From assembly GCA_000310025.1 (NCBI GenBank), contig FN649748.1, positions 2,886,319 to 2,950,318 of the forward strand: DNA of 64,000 bases, given 5' to 3'. The notes under the pieces are model-generated. The model had not been told where the DNA came from. It saw only the letters and a list, made by a program, of their open reading frames with translations, and did no database searches. Within the stretch, counting starts at the first letter, position 1. Each line of letters starts with the position of its first letter. The position numbers were made by a program, and so were the translations under genes. This document shows positions 46,511 through 58,000 of this stretch, piece after piece. The DNA comes from Ectocarpus siliculosus (lineage: Eukaryota > Sar > Phaeophyceae > Ectocarpales > Ectocarpaceae).

Positions 46511-47434
46511 ACGCCATGCTATCCTCTACTTCAGACGTCGAACATGGTGATGTTCCTGTGGCAGTCGAGGTGAGCCTTTCATGACGTTGGATGCTACGCG
46601 CGTTTCGACCTTGCTTGGTGGAGGAAAGTTTGAATTGTATCCCAACGTACGGATGAGAGCGCCACCGCAAGACGTGGTAATCCTTCAAAAATTCGCTTCC
46701 CGAGTACGATGAACTAGGCCCGGTTCCTCCTTTCACCGCCGGTGAAAAGGTCAGGATACATAATTCTCTCCCTTCGTTGTTCTCCCCCCCCCGCCCCCCC
46801 GAATCGGGGTTGGGTTTTGGTCGCTTGGCAACGACGTTGTAAACCAAGCCGGTCACTTCGTGAGCTCGGCAACAAGGGTACCGTTTGTTTTTGCCTTTGT
46901 ATTTATTTTGCCTTACCCATAATGGTTGGTCGAGTAGATGATGTGGTGCAGGATCGAGAGCACTCACTCCGCGCAAAGGAGATTATTGCACCGTGTTGTG
47001 TTAAATTGGTCCAAGCACACTCGAGGCAGTTACACAGTGCTTACAACTGTCTCTGGAAGTGAAAGCACAATAAAATATAGTCATTCGCAGCTGTCGTTCG
47101 TACGCAACGAAGTAAGCACCCTATGCCGAACACCCTTAGCAGGATGCAGCGCACCCTCGCCGCGACTCGCCGAATACCCCACCGTGCTTCGCGCTTGGTG
47201 TTGTGGGAGCCTGGTCCGGTGAGAACCCGGCGTGCTCCCTCCCGGCTTTGTAGGAATGAGTGGTCAATGGTCTAACGACTACGGCATGCACTACTATGAG
47301 TGCCCCCCTCCCCCCCCCCTCGTTGTTCCGCCTGGTACTGCGTCCTCGTTCTGCTCGACGTCGTCGAAAGCCCATCCGCGAGAGAGACGATGCAGAGGTG
47401 GGGGGGGGGGAGGAGGATGAGGAGGGCGAGGAGG
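46511..47434 (+). CDS. Second set of exons related to the 43109-45295 candidate
   Basis: Exon-like 46511-46569 is 59 nt long, exactly as 43109-43167, with the same phase and GT-AG borders. It reads MLSSTSDVEHGDVPVAVE against SAAGMKFETGDISVAIK. Downstream, about 47371-47434 reads PIRERDDAEVGGGEEDEEG and ends at GTAGGC, like the acidic exon ending at 44718. A run of about 11 G in it may hide a length error. This suggests a diverged tandem copy of the same gene; connecting exons were not resolved. Confidence 0.3.
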
Positions 47435-50400
47435 TAGGCCGACAATGGTTAGTGATGTGCTCGCCCTCTTTCTAGGGTCGACAAGTTTGACTACAGAGCG
47501 TGTGTACTACCTTCAGCAAGTGGCATTTATTTGATGTAGGGTTGACCATTGGTTAGGTCTGGACCGAAACAAACCGTTCGCTCTCATTCAAGATTGGCCA
47601 ATCCCCTGTTAATATGGATGAATCAGGGCAAAACACACCGCCTCGAAGCTATTACTGGTTCAGGTTCTCGAGCACTTTGGGAATGATGTCTGAGAGCTGT
47701 TTGGCCAATTTTCCTCAAGCTTGCATCTCCTTTACCTCATCCTTACCGATGCGATTCACCTATCACGCGTTCTTGTTGAGGTATTGCGTGTGAAGGGTGG
47801 TGTTCATGCCGATTCCGGCGTAGACCACGCGCCGTTCAATTAACGACGTCGATAAGGCTGCCAACTGCTCGATGATCGGACACGATGTTCTCTTCAGTGG
47901 TGGCCACTGGACCCGATGTGGGAATCACCCGCTTGCAATTCTGACCATTGGGAGGTGTCAGCGCCCCCTTGGTCCTCATTTCAAACCAAAGCAGCCTATA
48001 TTTCTTCTACCAAATTTGTGCTACCCTGCTTGTCCTACGAGTTCCAAGAGGTCCGATGGCCATGCATCTAATACAGGACTGACTGCCGACGCCAGCGCAA
48101 CTATCGTTCTGGACATTTACCCAGAGTAGTAAGAAACCTAGTTTGTTGCTCAGTCGGCAACAAGTTGTCAACATCTCTGAACACACACCAGCTTGTGTGA
48201 GCTTGTCGGTCCACGCCACTGCTACACCGAGTCGGCAGCCCTCCCTGGGTGCCACCGCGAGCACTCACAAACAGTGATATTCTTGAAAAGAACGGTTTCA
48301 GGATCCAACAGGCGAACCGATTGGAACACATGCACTGGCGCTTTCATGTAGAGCCTCAACAGCTATGACTCACATGGACGGTCGCATGTACGCGGGGGAT
48401 GCGGCTGTTTTTACCGTGTTAGCGTTGACTCGGTAGCTGCGACGCATGCCCCTCGCAAGGATACCCCCCAAAACAATGGCATTTCACAACGAGTGGCGAG
48501 AGCAGACCGAAAACACCACTTTATTTCGTGAAGTCTTCCGATTCGTGAACACAGGCATGAATCCCACGCTGGTACATGAATCGGTTGTCAGCTAGTACCC
48601 CACCCGTGCATACCTCCTTTGGGTACCGGATTCATTTTCTAGGGCTCGCTCGGCTTTGAACGACATTTTGTAACTATGTGTCGCTCTCCCACTCGCACGT
48701 GCGCCCTGAGTGGAGCCCTCAGATTCGAAAGTATGTGTTTGGGTGCGGTAGCTCGTCAGAGGCCGAAAGAGAGAGAAGGCTGACTCAAGACCTTGGGTGC
48801 TTAGAGAGTGAGACACATGCGGTAGGCCACACCATCGCCATCCAGCATGTCCGTCAACACGTACCATCCGCGTATCCCCCGGAGGCCCCGTAGACGCTAT
48901 ACTCTGCCGAGTACCCAAAACAGTATGCCAGCGTTTTCCCCGCAATACTGAGGTCTAGTTCTTGATCATGCAGTATGCGCGGTCGATACGTTGCCTCCGA
49001 CGCCCGGCACGATACTTTCTATTTCTTCATTGTTTCTATTTTCCCGTGTAGAGAGAACCCATTGATACCCCTTGTTGATCGAAGTTCGATTGGAAATCTC
49101 AATCGAAACACCCCCTGGGCGTTCTCTCTAGCTTTGTTCCCTCTGTAACGTTTTGTACGTATGTCGTGGTGGCCGGTACCCCTCTTACGAGTGCAGTACA
49201 CCATAGCTGGACCACACTCGTTTCATCCACGGACAGTCCGTGTGCATTTTTTGGAGTGAGGAGAATGGAAGGGTGACACGGTACAATCTCCGAACCCAGG
49301 GTTTTCTAGCTTGGTATCGCTTTTGCCACCGGCTGCCGTTTCATCCCCCTCATGTTTTTTATTGCCCTCGCTTGGGTAAAACTCGTATGCGGTGGTCAGC
49401 CTCACACAAGAAGAGCCGTCCAACCGCCAACGGACGGCCTCCGAGCCGGGAAGACGAGAGCAAAGCGGGGGCAGTGAGGCGACCGCAGCACCGCAAACGG
49501 TAAGTTCCGCTGAAACGTTGTCGTTGTTGTAGTCTCTCCCCACGTCAACATTATGATGGTACAGTTTTCGTGTGCATACCGTGCTTTGTTTGTGTAGCGC
49601 CACTTGCACAGGACGTTGAATGATGACAAATGTTGTAAAGTCCGGCGCTAGGCTCGGCAGGGTAGCGGCTGGAAAGCACGTCAGCAATACACGGCTGGCG
49701 GCATCGACCCAACGGCGTTGAGAGTATATCGACCACGGTTGAAACTCTAGTGAATCCATGCCAGTGTTTATTGGCGTTGTTTTAGGCGGCCACACAACTC
49801 GTTTTGAACCATCGGGGTTTGGGTGTGCTAGGCGAAACCCCGAGGTGGATACATGCATTTTTGGTGAATTTTTATTGACTATTTGTAGCGGCCAAGTCAC
49901 TCACAAATGCAGTGGCCTCGCAACTTTCGCATTGCTGAATGTGGGCAGCAAAATTGTGAGGACCGTCTTTCATTCATGAACCTTGGTCCCGATGGTGAGC
50001 GTGCTCCTTGACCCTACACGAAAACGTGGGTGAAGATACCGCGAACTGACCCGTCCGAGGTAGACAGCAGTGATCGGTCTACCTGATGCCGGACTCGTGG
50101 CCGTGTCTCGTGTCGCACAGCCATGTTGGTTCCATTCGGATTTCCCATAGGTGTATTGGCGCGAACCAAAAGCCATGCATGGTGCGATTGTATTGGAGAA
50201 GGGGGGCAGGGTCTCGCATAACCCGATGAAACCTGTTTTCTCGGCAACACATGACGTGCGCTGGGACGCGGTGGTCCGAAATTGTTGATCAGCACCTTTC
50301 AGGGAAGGTGCCATCGAGGAGTCGACTTCAAGACAGATGGAAAACAACAACAGACAGCCAAACGTTTCGTCATTGTCGCTCTCCTGTGAGAAGCAAGAAC

Positions 50401-50644
50401 AAAATTAAACGTCCACCCGCGAGCTCGGCGGACGGAAAGTGTTGAAGTGACAAAAAAACGCAGTGCATACGACAGAATCGGGAAGGACAAGTCTGAACAA
50501 GCTAGAAATACGGCAGGAAAGCATACACTGTACCACGACATACTGCTTATATTTCCTGCTTCTGCCCAATGTAGCTCACCTAAGAATTCCTGCGTCCGAC
50601 ACCTGTTTGGTCGGCCGTGTCAACACTTTCCGCAGTCAACGCCT
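47435..50644. other. Mostly no gene recognised
   Basis: One exon-like piece ends near 49500 at a strong GTAAGT donor (frame ...QRTASEPGRREQSGG...). The 225-codon minus frame 49223-49900 overlaps it without motifs. No repeats of note. Confidence 0.3.
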
Positions 50645-51154
50645 ATGATCGCCAGACGTCATGGACAGCAGTGGCGACCGTGTTGTAAGGAACACGGCTG
50701 CACGAAATGGCCGTCGTACGGCGGCGCCGGCAGCAAGAAGGTGGAGTTCTGCGCTCAGCACGCGAAGAAAGGAATGGTTAACCTCCGTAGCAGAAGATGC
50801 GACCACCCGGGATGCATGAAGCAGCCGTCTTATGGTAGAACCGGCAGCAACAAGGTGGAGTTCTTCTCTCAGCACGCGAAGAAAGGAATGGTTGACCTCC
50901 GTAGCAGAAGATGCGACCACCCGGGATGCATGAAGCAGCCGTCTTATGGTAGAGCCGGCGGCAAAAAGCGCGAGTTCTGTTCTCTGCACGCGGAGGAGGG
51001 GATGGTTCGCCCTGATAGAAAATGCGGGCATCCGGGATGCATTAAGCAACCGTCGTATGGTAAAGTCGGCAGCATTCTTCGTGAGTTCTTCTCTCCGCAC
51101 GCGAAGAAAGGGATGGTTAGCCTCCGTAACGGGAGATGCGGGCACCCGGGATGA
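50645..51154 (+). CDS. EsV-1-7 domain protein (tandem Cys/His zinc motifs)
   Basis: The protein consists of tandem repeats of 36-38 residues with the EsV-1-7 pattern C-x4-C-x16-C-x2-H: CKEHGC...FCAQH, CDHPGC...FFSQH, CDHPGC...FCSLH and CGHPGC...FFSPH. The second and fourth repeats have Phe in place of the third Cys, so only two of four are canonical. The family is known from brown algae, where the developmental regulator IMMEDIATE UPRIGHT belongs to it, and from virus EsV-1; a role in binding metal and nucleic acid or protein is inferred. The frame stops as a fifth repeat begins, and remains of that repeat continue to about 51256, so the C-terminus is probably truncated. The ATG at 50645 is the first in frame; an open frame without ATG extends upstream to 50447, so an earlier exon is possible. 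The repeats are also near-identical DNA repeats of about 114 bp. Confidence 0.9.
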   Translation: MIARRHGQQWRPCCKEHGCTKWPSYGGAGSKKVEFCAQHAKKGMVNLRSRRCDHPGCMKQPSYGRTGSNKVEFFSQHAKKGMVDLRSRRCDHPGCMKQPSYGRAGGKKREFCSLHAEEGMVRPDRKCGHPGCIKQPSYGKVGSILREFFSPHAKKGMVSLRNGRCGHPG

Positions 51155-51256
51155 ATGGAGCAGTCGTCTTTTGGTAGAGCCGGCAGCAAGAAGCGCGAGT
51201 TCTGTTCTCGCACGCGAAGCAGGGGATGGTCCATTTTCGATTCAACAAGCGCCTAG

Positions 51257-54136
51257 AAACAGGAGTCATAGTTTGAGGCATAGCCACGTGCTGTCTGCAA
51301 GGTTTTTGGTTCCTGTTGAACGATGTGGGTGCACTACTGGTAACCGCTACAGGTTCACGTGCTGGTCTCGGTTTTCTTGGCACCCAGCGTAATATCGAGA
51401 ACAATAGCGTTGGTCAATCTGCACGTGGGTGTGAGGGGCCGCCCACGGCAAGGCGGGACGTCCACCAATTGCGTAGAATCGTGGAAGAATATTCCTTGAA
51501 AACATCAGATTGGCCCATGTTTTTATGGGGGCGACGATATGAAGGCGATTGTCATCTAGGCAAAATATCGAATGGAACGCAAACATTTTCCATGGACGGT
51601 GTGCACGGACAAAACGTACAGGCGCAAGAGAGTATAGCGGGTCGGTATGCCAGCATTGCCACCATACGTGAGATTGTCGTTTGACTTGAATTCAAGGCAC
51701 GTTTCATGGGAGAAAAACAGACATGATTTCATCGGCGCGACAGAAATGCCTGGGTTTGAGAATGCATTCTTCGGAAAGACATGGTTGTAGCAGTAATAGT
51801 CTATTTGTTCGGACATGGTCGACAGCGTTTAGGAGTGCATTTGACGGACATGGTTAACAGCGTTTCAGAACGGACATATTTTTTGCCAGCAGAACCCCTA
51901 CGTTGCAATTGGGGAAAGTTTCTTCCAGTTACTGCCAATATTATTTGATCGTTGTGTACGGCACCTCGACAAGTATCGTCGCGTTGCCTGTCTGAAGCTT
52001 TCGATTTTTGCAGCTGGTAACAATCAAGGTAGACACCAAGACGACGCTCGATGAGCACACAGGAACCGGAACCGGGGGACCCCAAAAAACACGGATATCG
52101 AACGATGAGACTGAAGCTATTGTAAAGCTTCAGAATTCCATGCAGTTCCTCCCTGTTGTCCACAAACCTGTTACCTATCTAACTCAACCGCTCCAGATCA
52201 ATGTACACAGAGTAAAGACCTCTGCGAAGGGCCCGGGTAGTTAGCCCCTCTCTCCGTGTGTAAGCACTACTGTAAGTAGTCAAGGAGATGACTTGTGAAC
52301 ACTGCTCGTCTCACAGCACGAACAGCCTCGCGTTCTACAACACTTCGGCCGAGAACACCAAGGTACGTCGTAACTCCAGTAACCTCTCAGCTCTCGTCCG
52401 TAACCGCCTATTGCATCGAAGCTTGTGTCTGACAGTACCTCTTTTCTTCTGGGCGTTTCATAGCAGCGCAACAGGGGGCGCTCAACGACTCGCCAGCCGC
52501 AAGGAGCTCCTCGTGTATCGCCCACCTCCCAAATTCTAGAACGTCATGGAGCGCTCTTCCGATTATAGCTCTCTACTACAGTAGGTGGTTCTGTATATTG
52601 TTTCGTGACGAGCGCCGGCTGGAAAGATTTTACATGGAAGAACATCCAACGAAGTTCCTCCCAGCTCGTATCACATACGCGTCAAATTCGACATTACACA
52701 GGACAGTGGTGGATATTTCAATCTAGCAAAACGAAACACAGCAGTCATTGCACTCAAGCAAACGACCACGCCAAACCACTGCCACACGAAGCGATGCGGC
52801 TGCTGTCGCGACTGTACAAACCGACAGGGAGCGAATAAGCTCACCACTAGCAAAGCCGCTTCAAGACTACCAGCCGAGGTCTGTTGATGCCCTCTCAATT
52901 CAAACAGACCAATCAATCGAGACACGGACCAACGGCCAGCCCAAGGCAGTGCATTAAAACGTAAAACGAATGCCGCCTCTTGTTTGCTGGCAACGTTCCT
53001 ATTCGTCGGCCCCCTCGCGTGTGCTCGAAGGCCGAACGAACATCAAGCGCAGAGCATCCAAGCGAAACAAAGGATGGACAACAGTCTACGGGTAGACAAA
53101 TACACACTGTATGCACGAATGAGTGCCGGCTGGATGCCGCCCTGTCAACGTGAACAACAAAACTAGCAACGGAATGGGAATGCATGGCAGTATGTTTGCC
53201 GACTGGAGCCTACAGTGCAACTCGCACGGGTGAACTACGCTTCTTTCCTATCAAACCTGCGACACAGAACCCTGTGCGGAGAAAATATGGATCATGTCGG
53301 GTACATCAAGCGCAACAGATATGTTTACATGTGACAGCGTGTTCGGAGGGCACCAGCTGAATTCCCGAACTAATACACGCCCAAAGCAAGGGTGCCTCAC
53401 GTGCTTCTGATGACTGCACGGAGCGCGGAAGAGGTGGGACCATGGTATCGACTTCTTCGGGCTGTAAACTTCCGCCCTTAACGAGAAAAACAAAAAGGCG
53501 TGCTTCCCTTCACCCCCCTCACGTGAAACTACCTCACTCCAACCAGAGTCGTTCGGAGAGACACAGGCCTGCTGCTCCTCGTTCTGCCAAGCCGCGACCT
53601 GATCGCCATCCTCGGCGTGCGGTGCTACGTACTCATTAACAAACCCGCAAAACAGCCTGGAGCTCACGAGTCTAGACCTCGGAGGGGGGGGCGTTTCGTC
53701 GGCAACAAGTCCCAGAGGGGGGTACGCCACCGAAACACTTCCAGAGCCGAAAATTATTGCAGCGGGTGTTGTTCACAGTACAGCGACGGCTCACCGGTGC
53801 CCGAAGCAAACCGGCAAAAGTCCCAACATATCGATGATTGCTGCTGCCTAACAGCACGCACCGCCGCGCGTGCACGCCTGACAAGCAGCGGGAGAGTGAC
53901 TGGTAGGACTCATATCATCTAAGCGGTGGTGCATACGTACGGTTATCGGCTCTCGGCGGCTGCCAAGATTCGCGTACTTGTAGAGGCCTCTGCTGTTGGA
54001 CTGGCGCCACGGTCAGCGGTAGCGCCTGCGGCCGTCGACTCTTTCGACAGCTCCAACGCGGACGACAGGAAGTTTCCCGTGGCCTGAACGGGAAGACGGG
54101 CGGACACGACCAAACGAAAGGGCGCCAGGAGAGCAA
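51257..54136. other. No gene supported
   Basis: Short frames only, none with a motif or an exon chain. The stretch 53250-53730 is open on the minus strand without recognisable features. Confidence 0.4.
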
Positions 54137-54760
54137 GGGGCGGGCGGGGGGGGGGGGGGGGGGGGGGGGGTTAAGGGGCCCCCCCCGGCCCCGGGGTTTC
54201 CCCGCCCACTTGCCCAAAACCCGGGGGGGTTTAAACTTTCCCATTTTTTACGCGCCCCCCCCCTTTGCCCGGCCGCCCCTTTGGCCCCCCCCCAAGGTTT
54301 CCCCCCCCCCCCTTTGTGGCCCCCCCGGGCCCCCCCGTTTTTTTTTTTTCCCCCTTAACCCCCCCCCCCCCCCGAGCCCGGGGGGGTAACCCTGGGCCTT
54401 ATCGTTTTCTTTTCCGGGTTCCCCCAACCCCCCGGGGGCCCCCCCCCGGCCCCTCAAACCCCCCCCGGGGGCCCCCGGGCCCCCGGGGGGGAAACCAAAA
54501 CCCCTCCTCTTTTNNNNNNNNNNNNNNNNNNNNNNNNNNNNNNNNNNNNNNNNNNNNNNNNNNNNNNNNNNNNNNNNNNNNNNNNNNNNNNNNNNNNNNN
54601 NNNNNNNNNNNNNGGGAAGCCCGAGCACCCCGACCATGGAAAACGACCGCGACGCAGGAGAAAGGGAGCCTCGCGGACAACCGCCCGGAAGACGGGGCCC
54701 CCAGAAAAACAGGAACGAATCCGAGGAAAGCAAGGAGGGGGGGGGGGGGGGGGGGGGGGG
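54137..54760. other. Low-quality sequence with homopolymer runs around a 100-N gap
   Basis: Runs of up to about 22 G or 14 C, and almost pure GC in 54137-54513, stop at an N gap (54514-54613). A further run of about 23 G lies near 54738-54760. The pattern is that of unreliable read ends. The Gly/Pro-rich open frames here are artefacts. The gap falls just past the last visible exon of the alpha/beta hydrolase gene. Confidence 0.85.
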
Positions 54761-55002
54761 GTAGGGTTCAGGTGCCTACCAGCGTCTCGGGGTTCTCACG
54801 TCACATTGCCCAAACACCGTGCTGGTTCAACATTCCTCAGTCTCTACCGCCCCACCCATCTGCCTCGCCGCACCTTTGCTCCCCCTCCGATGTTTCCGCT
54901 CCCCCTTCTTGTTGCTACGCCTGTCCCACGCTGTCTTGTTGTCTCGCCTCTACGCACCTCCTCTCCCCGAGCCTCGTCTGTCTACCTCTGTCCTTACTCG
55001 TT

Positions 55003-58000
55003 TCATTCTCTGCTTACCCGATCCAGCCAGGAGCCAGCACCGAGCCCATCGAACCAGCCGCAGTGGCCCCCGTGCTCCGTGATGGCGACCACGATGCCGT
55101 CGCTCTTAGCGGCCGCTTCGAGCGCACCCACCCAGGCGTGCGGGGGGCAGAGCGGGTCGTCTTTCGCGAGGAGGCACAGCGTCGGCACGGTCACCTTTAC
55201 GAACAAGTTGAAACGGTGATGGGCGGGGATGGCGCGGGCACAAAAACACTGTCACAACGCACACTGTCACAACATCTTCTTGCGTGTCTAATTCTGTCCG
55301 AAGTCTCTCTCGCGTCAGACTTCTCGCGTAAGACTTCTTCATGATCCCCCATCTGTTCCGTGATACGGCGTTCAATGTTATCTTCTCACTGTTCCGAGGT
55401 GCTGATTCAACGCCGGTCAAAGGTCTAACGGCGGTGTCAACAACGTGGCGACAATATCCTTCGCGGCGGGCGCCTCCATGCCTCCCGTTAGTCAATCCAT
55501 CAAGCACCCTCGTCGTGTTTGCCAGCTCATGACATCTACGTGCTGTCTCTCTGCAAGCTGCGTGTTCCGTTGCGAGGGCGGCGTTTCTGCTCTCTCCCCA
55601 CCCCCCGTAGAGTGGTTCGCCACGGCTTGTTTTCTCTCGTACCACATCTTTGGTTGGGATTTCTCGTCCACCACATTTGCCAACCTATCCGTCTGCACCC
55701 GCACTGCTCCCCCACTTACCGAAGACACACCCTGGCCCATAACCCGCCCGATTCGTTGAAAGTACGCGTCCACGCTCGAGTCCCCCGTGAACGGTAGCGT
55801 CAGCGCCTCGTGAAAAGCGCTCGGGTCCTTCATCGCCGCCATTTCCTTCGCCGTCACCAACCCCGACGTAGCACCTGCCCCCGGCCCCGCCCCCGCCGGC
55901 ATACCTACCTCCCTTCCCTTCCCATGGCCGGAGTCAAGCAACGAAGCCGTGTGGAACACCTCGTCTCCGCGCCGCGAAGCGACTGCCTCTGCCGTCGCCG
56001 TGCCTTGCGTCGTCTCTCCATCGACGAGCCCTCCACTAGCTCCGCCGGCAGCTGAGAGGGAGGGGCGTGCGGCCGGCGACGCTATGGCGGAGGCGCTGGA
56101 CGGAGCTTGGCTCGCGGCGCAAGAACCCGCTGCCACCGTTGCCGCAGCCCCCCCCGCCGCCGCCGCCGCCGACGCCGCCGACGCCGGGCGCAACTTCTTT
56201 CTCGTTCGCATCGGCCCTGTCGACGGCCGCAAGGGCTCCTCTGCCGTTGCCGACGAGGACGACGGCCCGACGCCCATCCCCTCGTCGTCACTAGAGCAGA
56301 AGCTGCTGTTGCGGATCGGGCCGCTGCTTCGACCGCCGGGAACGGAAACATCAGCCTCCGCAGTCAGGGTTTCCAACACCTTGAACTTGCGGTAGTTCTT
56401 CACAGTTACCTGGGGATCGGGGCCGTCAACGCAGCAATGCAGTCCGTGAGGCGTGTAGAGTTGTAATGGGCCTTAAGTCTTCCGGCACGGAAGGGGGAGA
56501 GACCGTAACGCTGACCCCACATGTAGTCCGGAGAATAATGAGCAAAACAATTTGACCACCATCGCCGGCTCCAGGATGGTCCCTGCACCAACAGCAGCAG
56601 CCAAACAGCTATGCCAAGCCTGCAAGGACTCGGCCACCGAGAAAACCGCTGCAGTCCGTATACCGCAAGTGCGCGATTGTTCGCACACCTCCTGGACCCA
56701 AGCTCAGAGCTCCACTCCTCCACAAGCACGAGATGTTCGCAAGCCGACGGACGGATGCGTGCAGGGCAATCTCCCGAGGAGGTCTTGCCAAACTCAACGC
56801 GTTTCCGTGGACCAGTCGGTCTACAAAATAGGGAGCGTGCGATCACTGTCGCACTTTCGTAACTCTACGGAAATATTCCCACCTTGCACGTTTTCCGACG
56901 CATCGAGCCCCTTCCCATCACTCACCTTCGTGTTGGCGAAGCCGTACGGGTAGGCGTACTGCTCGGCGATGTGCTTCATCATGGCCGGCATGTCGAAGAG
57001 CCCGGAGATGCTCACCAGCCCGCACAGCCCGTGCTCCTCCTGCGGCGCCGTGCCTGCGATGGCCGTCAGCACGCAGCCGCCGAAGCTGAACCCAACACCT
57101 AGGACGGGGACGTGCTCCCCGACCGTCCGTCTCAGGTGCTTGATCGCGTCTCTGCAGTCCGAAAGGGCGGCGTGGTCCCACGTCTCCGGTCTTCCGCAAC
57201 AAGGACAAAACGAGAAAACCCAAGAAAAGTGAAAAGACAAGCCTCGTAGACAAGAGCAGATGAAAGACAACAATCTGGGGTGCTCCCCATAGAGAGAGCG
57301 GCGGGTTACCATCAAACGCAACAGAGAAAACCGCCTTGGTGGCAAATACCATTCCACAAGACGCACGCATTCCTGTTCAGCAGACAGCCCACCGTGCTGG
57401 GTGCCCTGTCTCGGCAATGGAACGCAGGCTCGTCTCGGCGTTCTTTTGCAGCGCAGCAACACGCGCTTGGTTGAGAAAAAATCAGGCGAAGAATTGTTGT
57501 ACGCGTACGTTCACAGAAATACCCACATCGCGGTAAGAGATTGGCCAGAGGCAATGGGTTCTCGCACCTTCTTGTAGACAATTCCAACCCGATTCCCCTC
57601 CAGTTCTTGGTGACCACTCGGTAGCCGTACTTGGTGGATAGGTGGGCCGCAAGGTGCCGGATGTAAACCTGTCCATCGTCAAGTCAAATCGAACAGGAGA
57701 CAAGTCGACCGAGGCACGCAACGGTCGGTCCGACGGACCCTAAAGCGGTGATGGATCCTTCAGAAATAAAAAAAAACTGAAAACGACACGCAACCCGCCA
57801 AACGAGCGAACGGAGGCGGAAAGTAAAGTGGAAGCAACACAACCACAGCTGAAGCCAGAACCTTAGCACCGACATCGTTCGAGTCGCGAAGTAACACCAG
57901 CAACCGAAGCCACCTCACACAGAAGCAACTTCTGAACCGACGTCGACCACAGCAGCAAAATCTCGACCGACAGCAGGATCAAAAAACGACAAAGACCCCT

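Noticed and set aside
54265-55344. 359-codon Pro/Gly-rich frame
   Set aside because: It crosses low-quality homopolymers and the N gap, then runs antisense to the hydrolase exon.
55949-56466. Plus-strand Ala/Arg-rich frames
   Set aside because: They are antisense shadows of the low-complexity hydrolase exon at 55720-56409.
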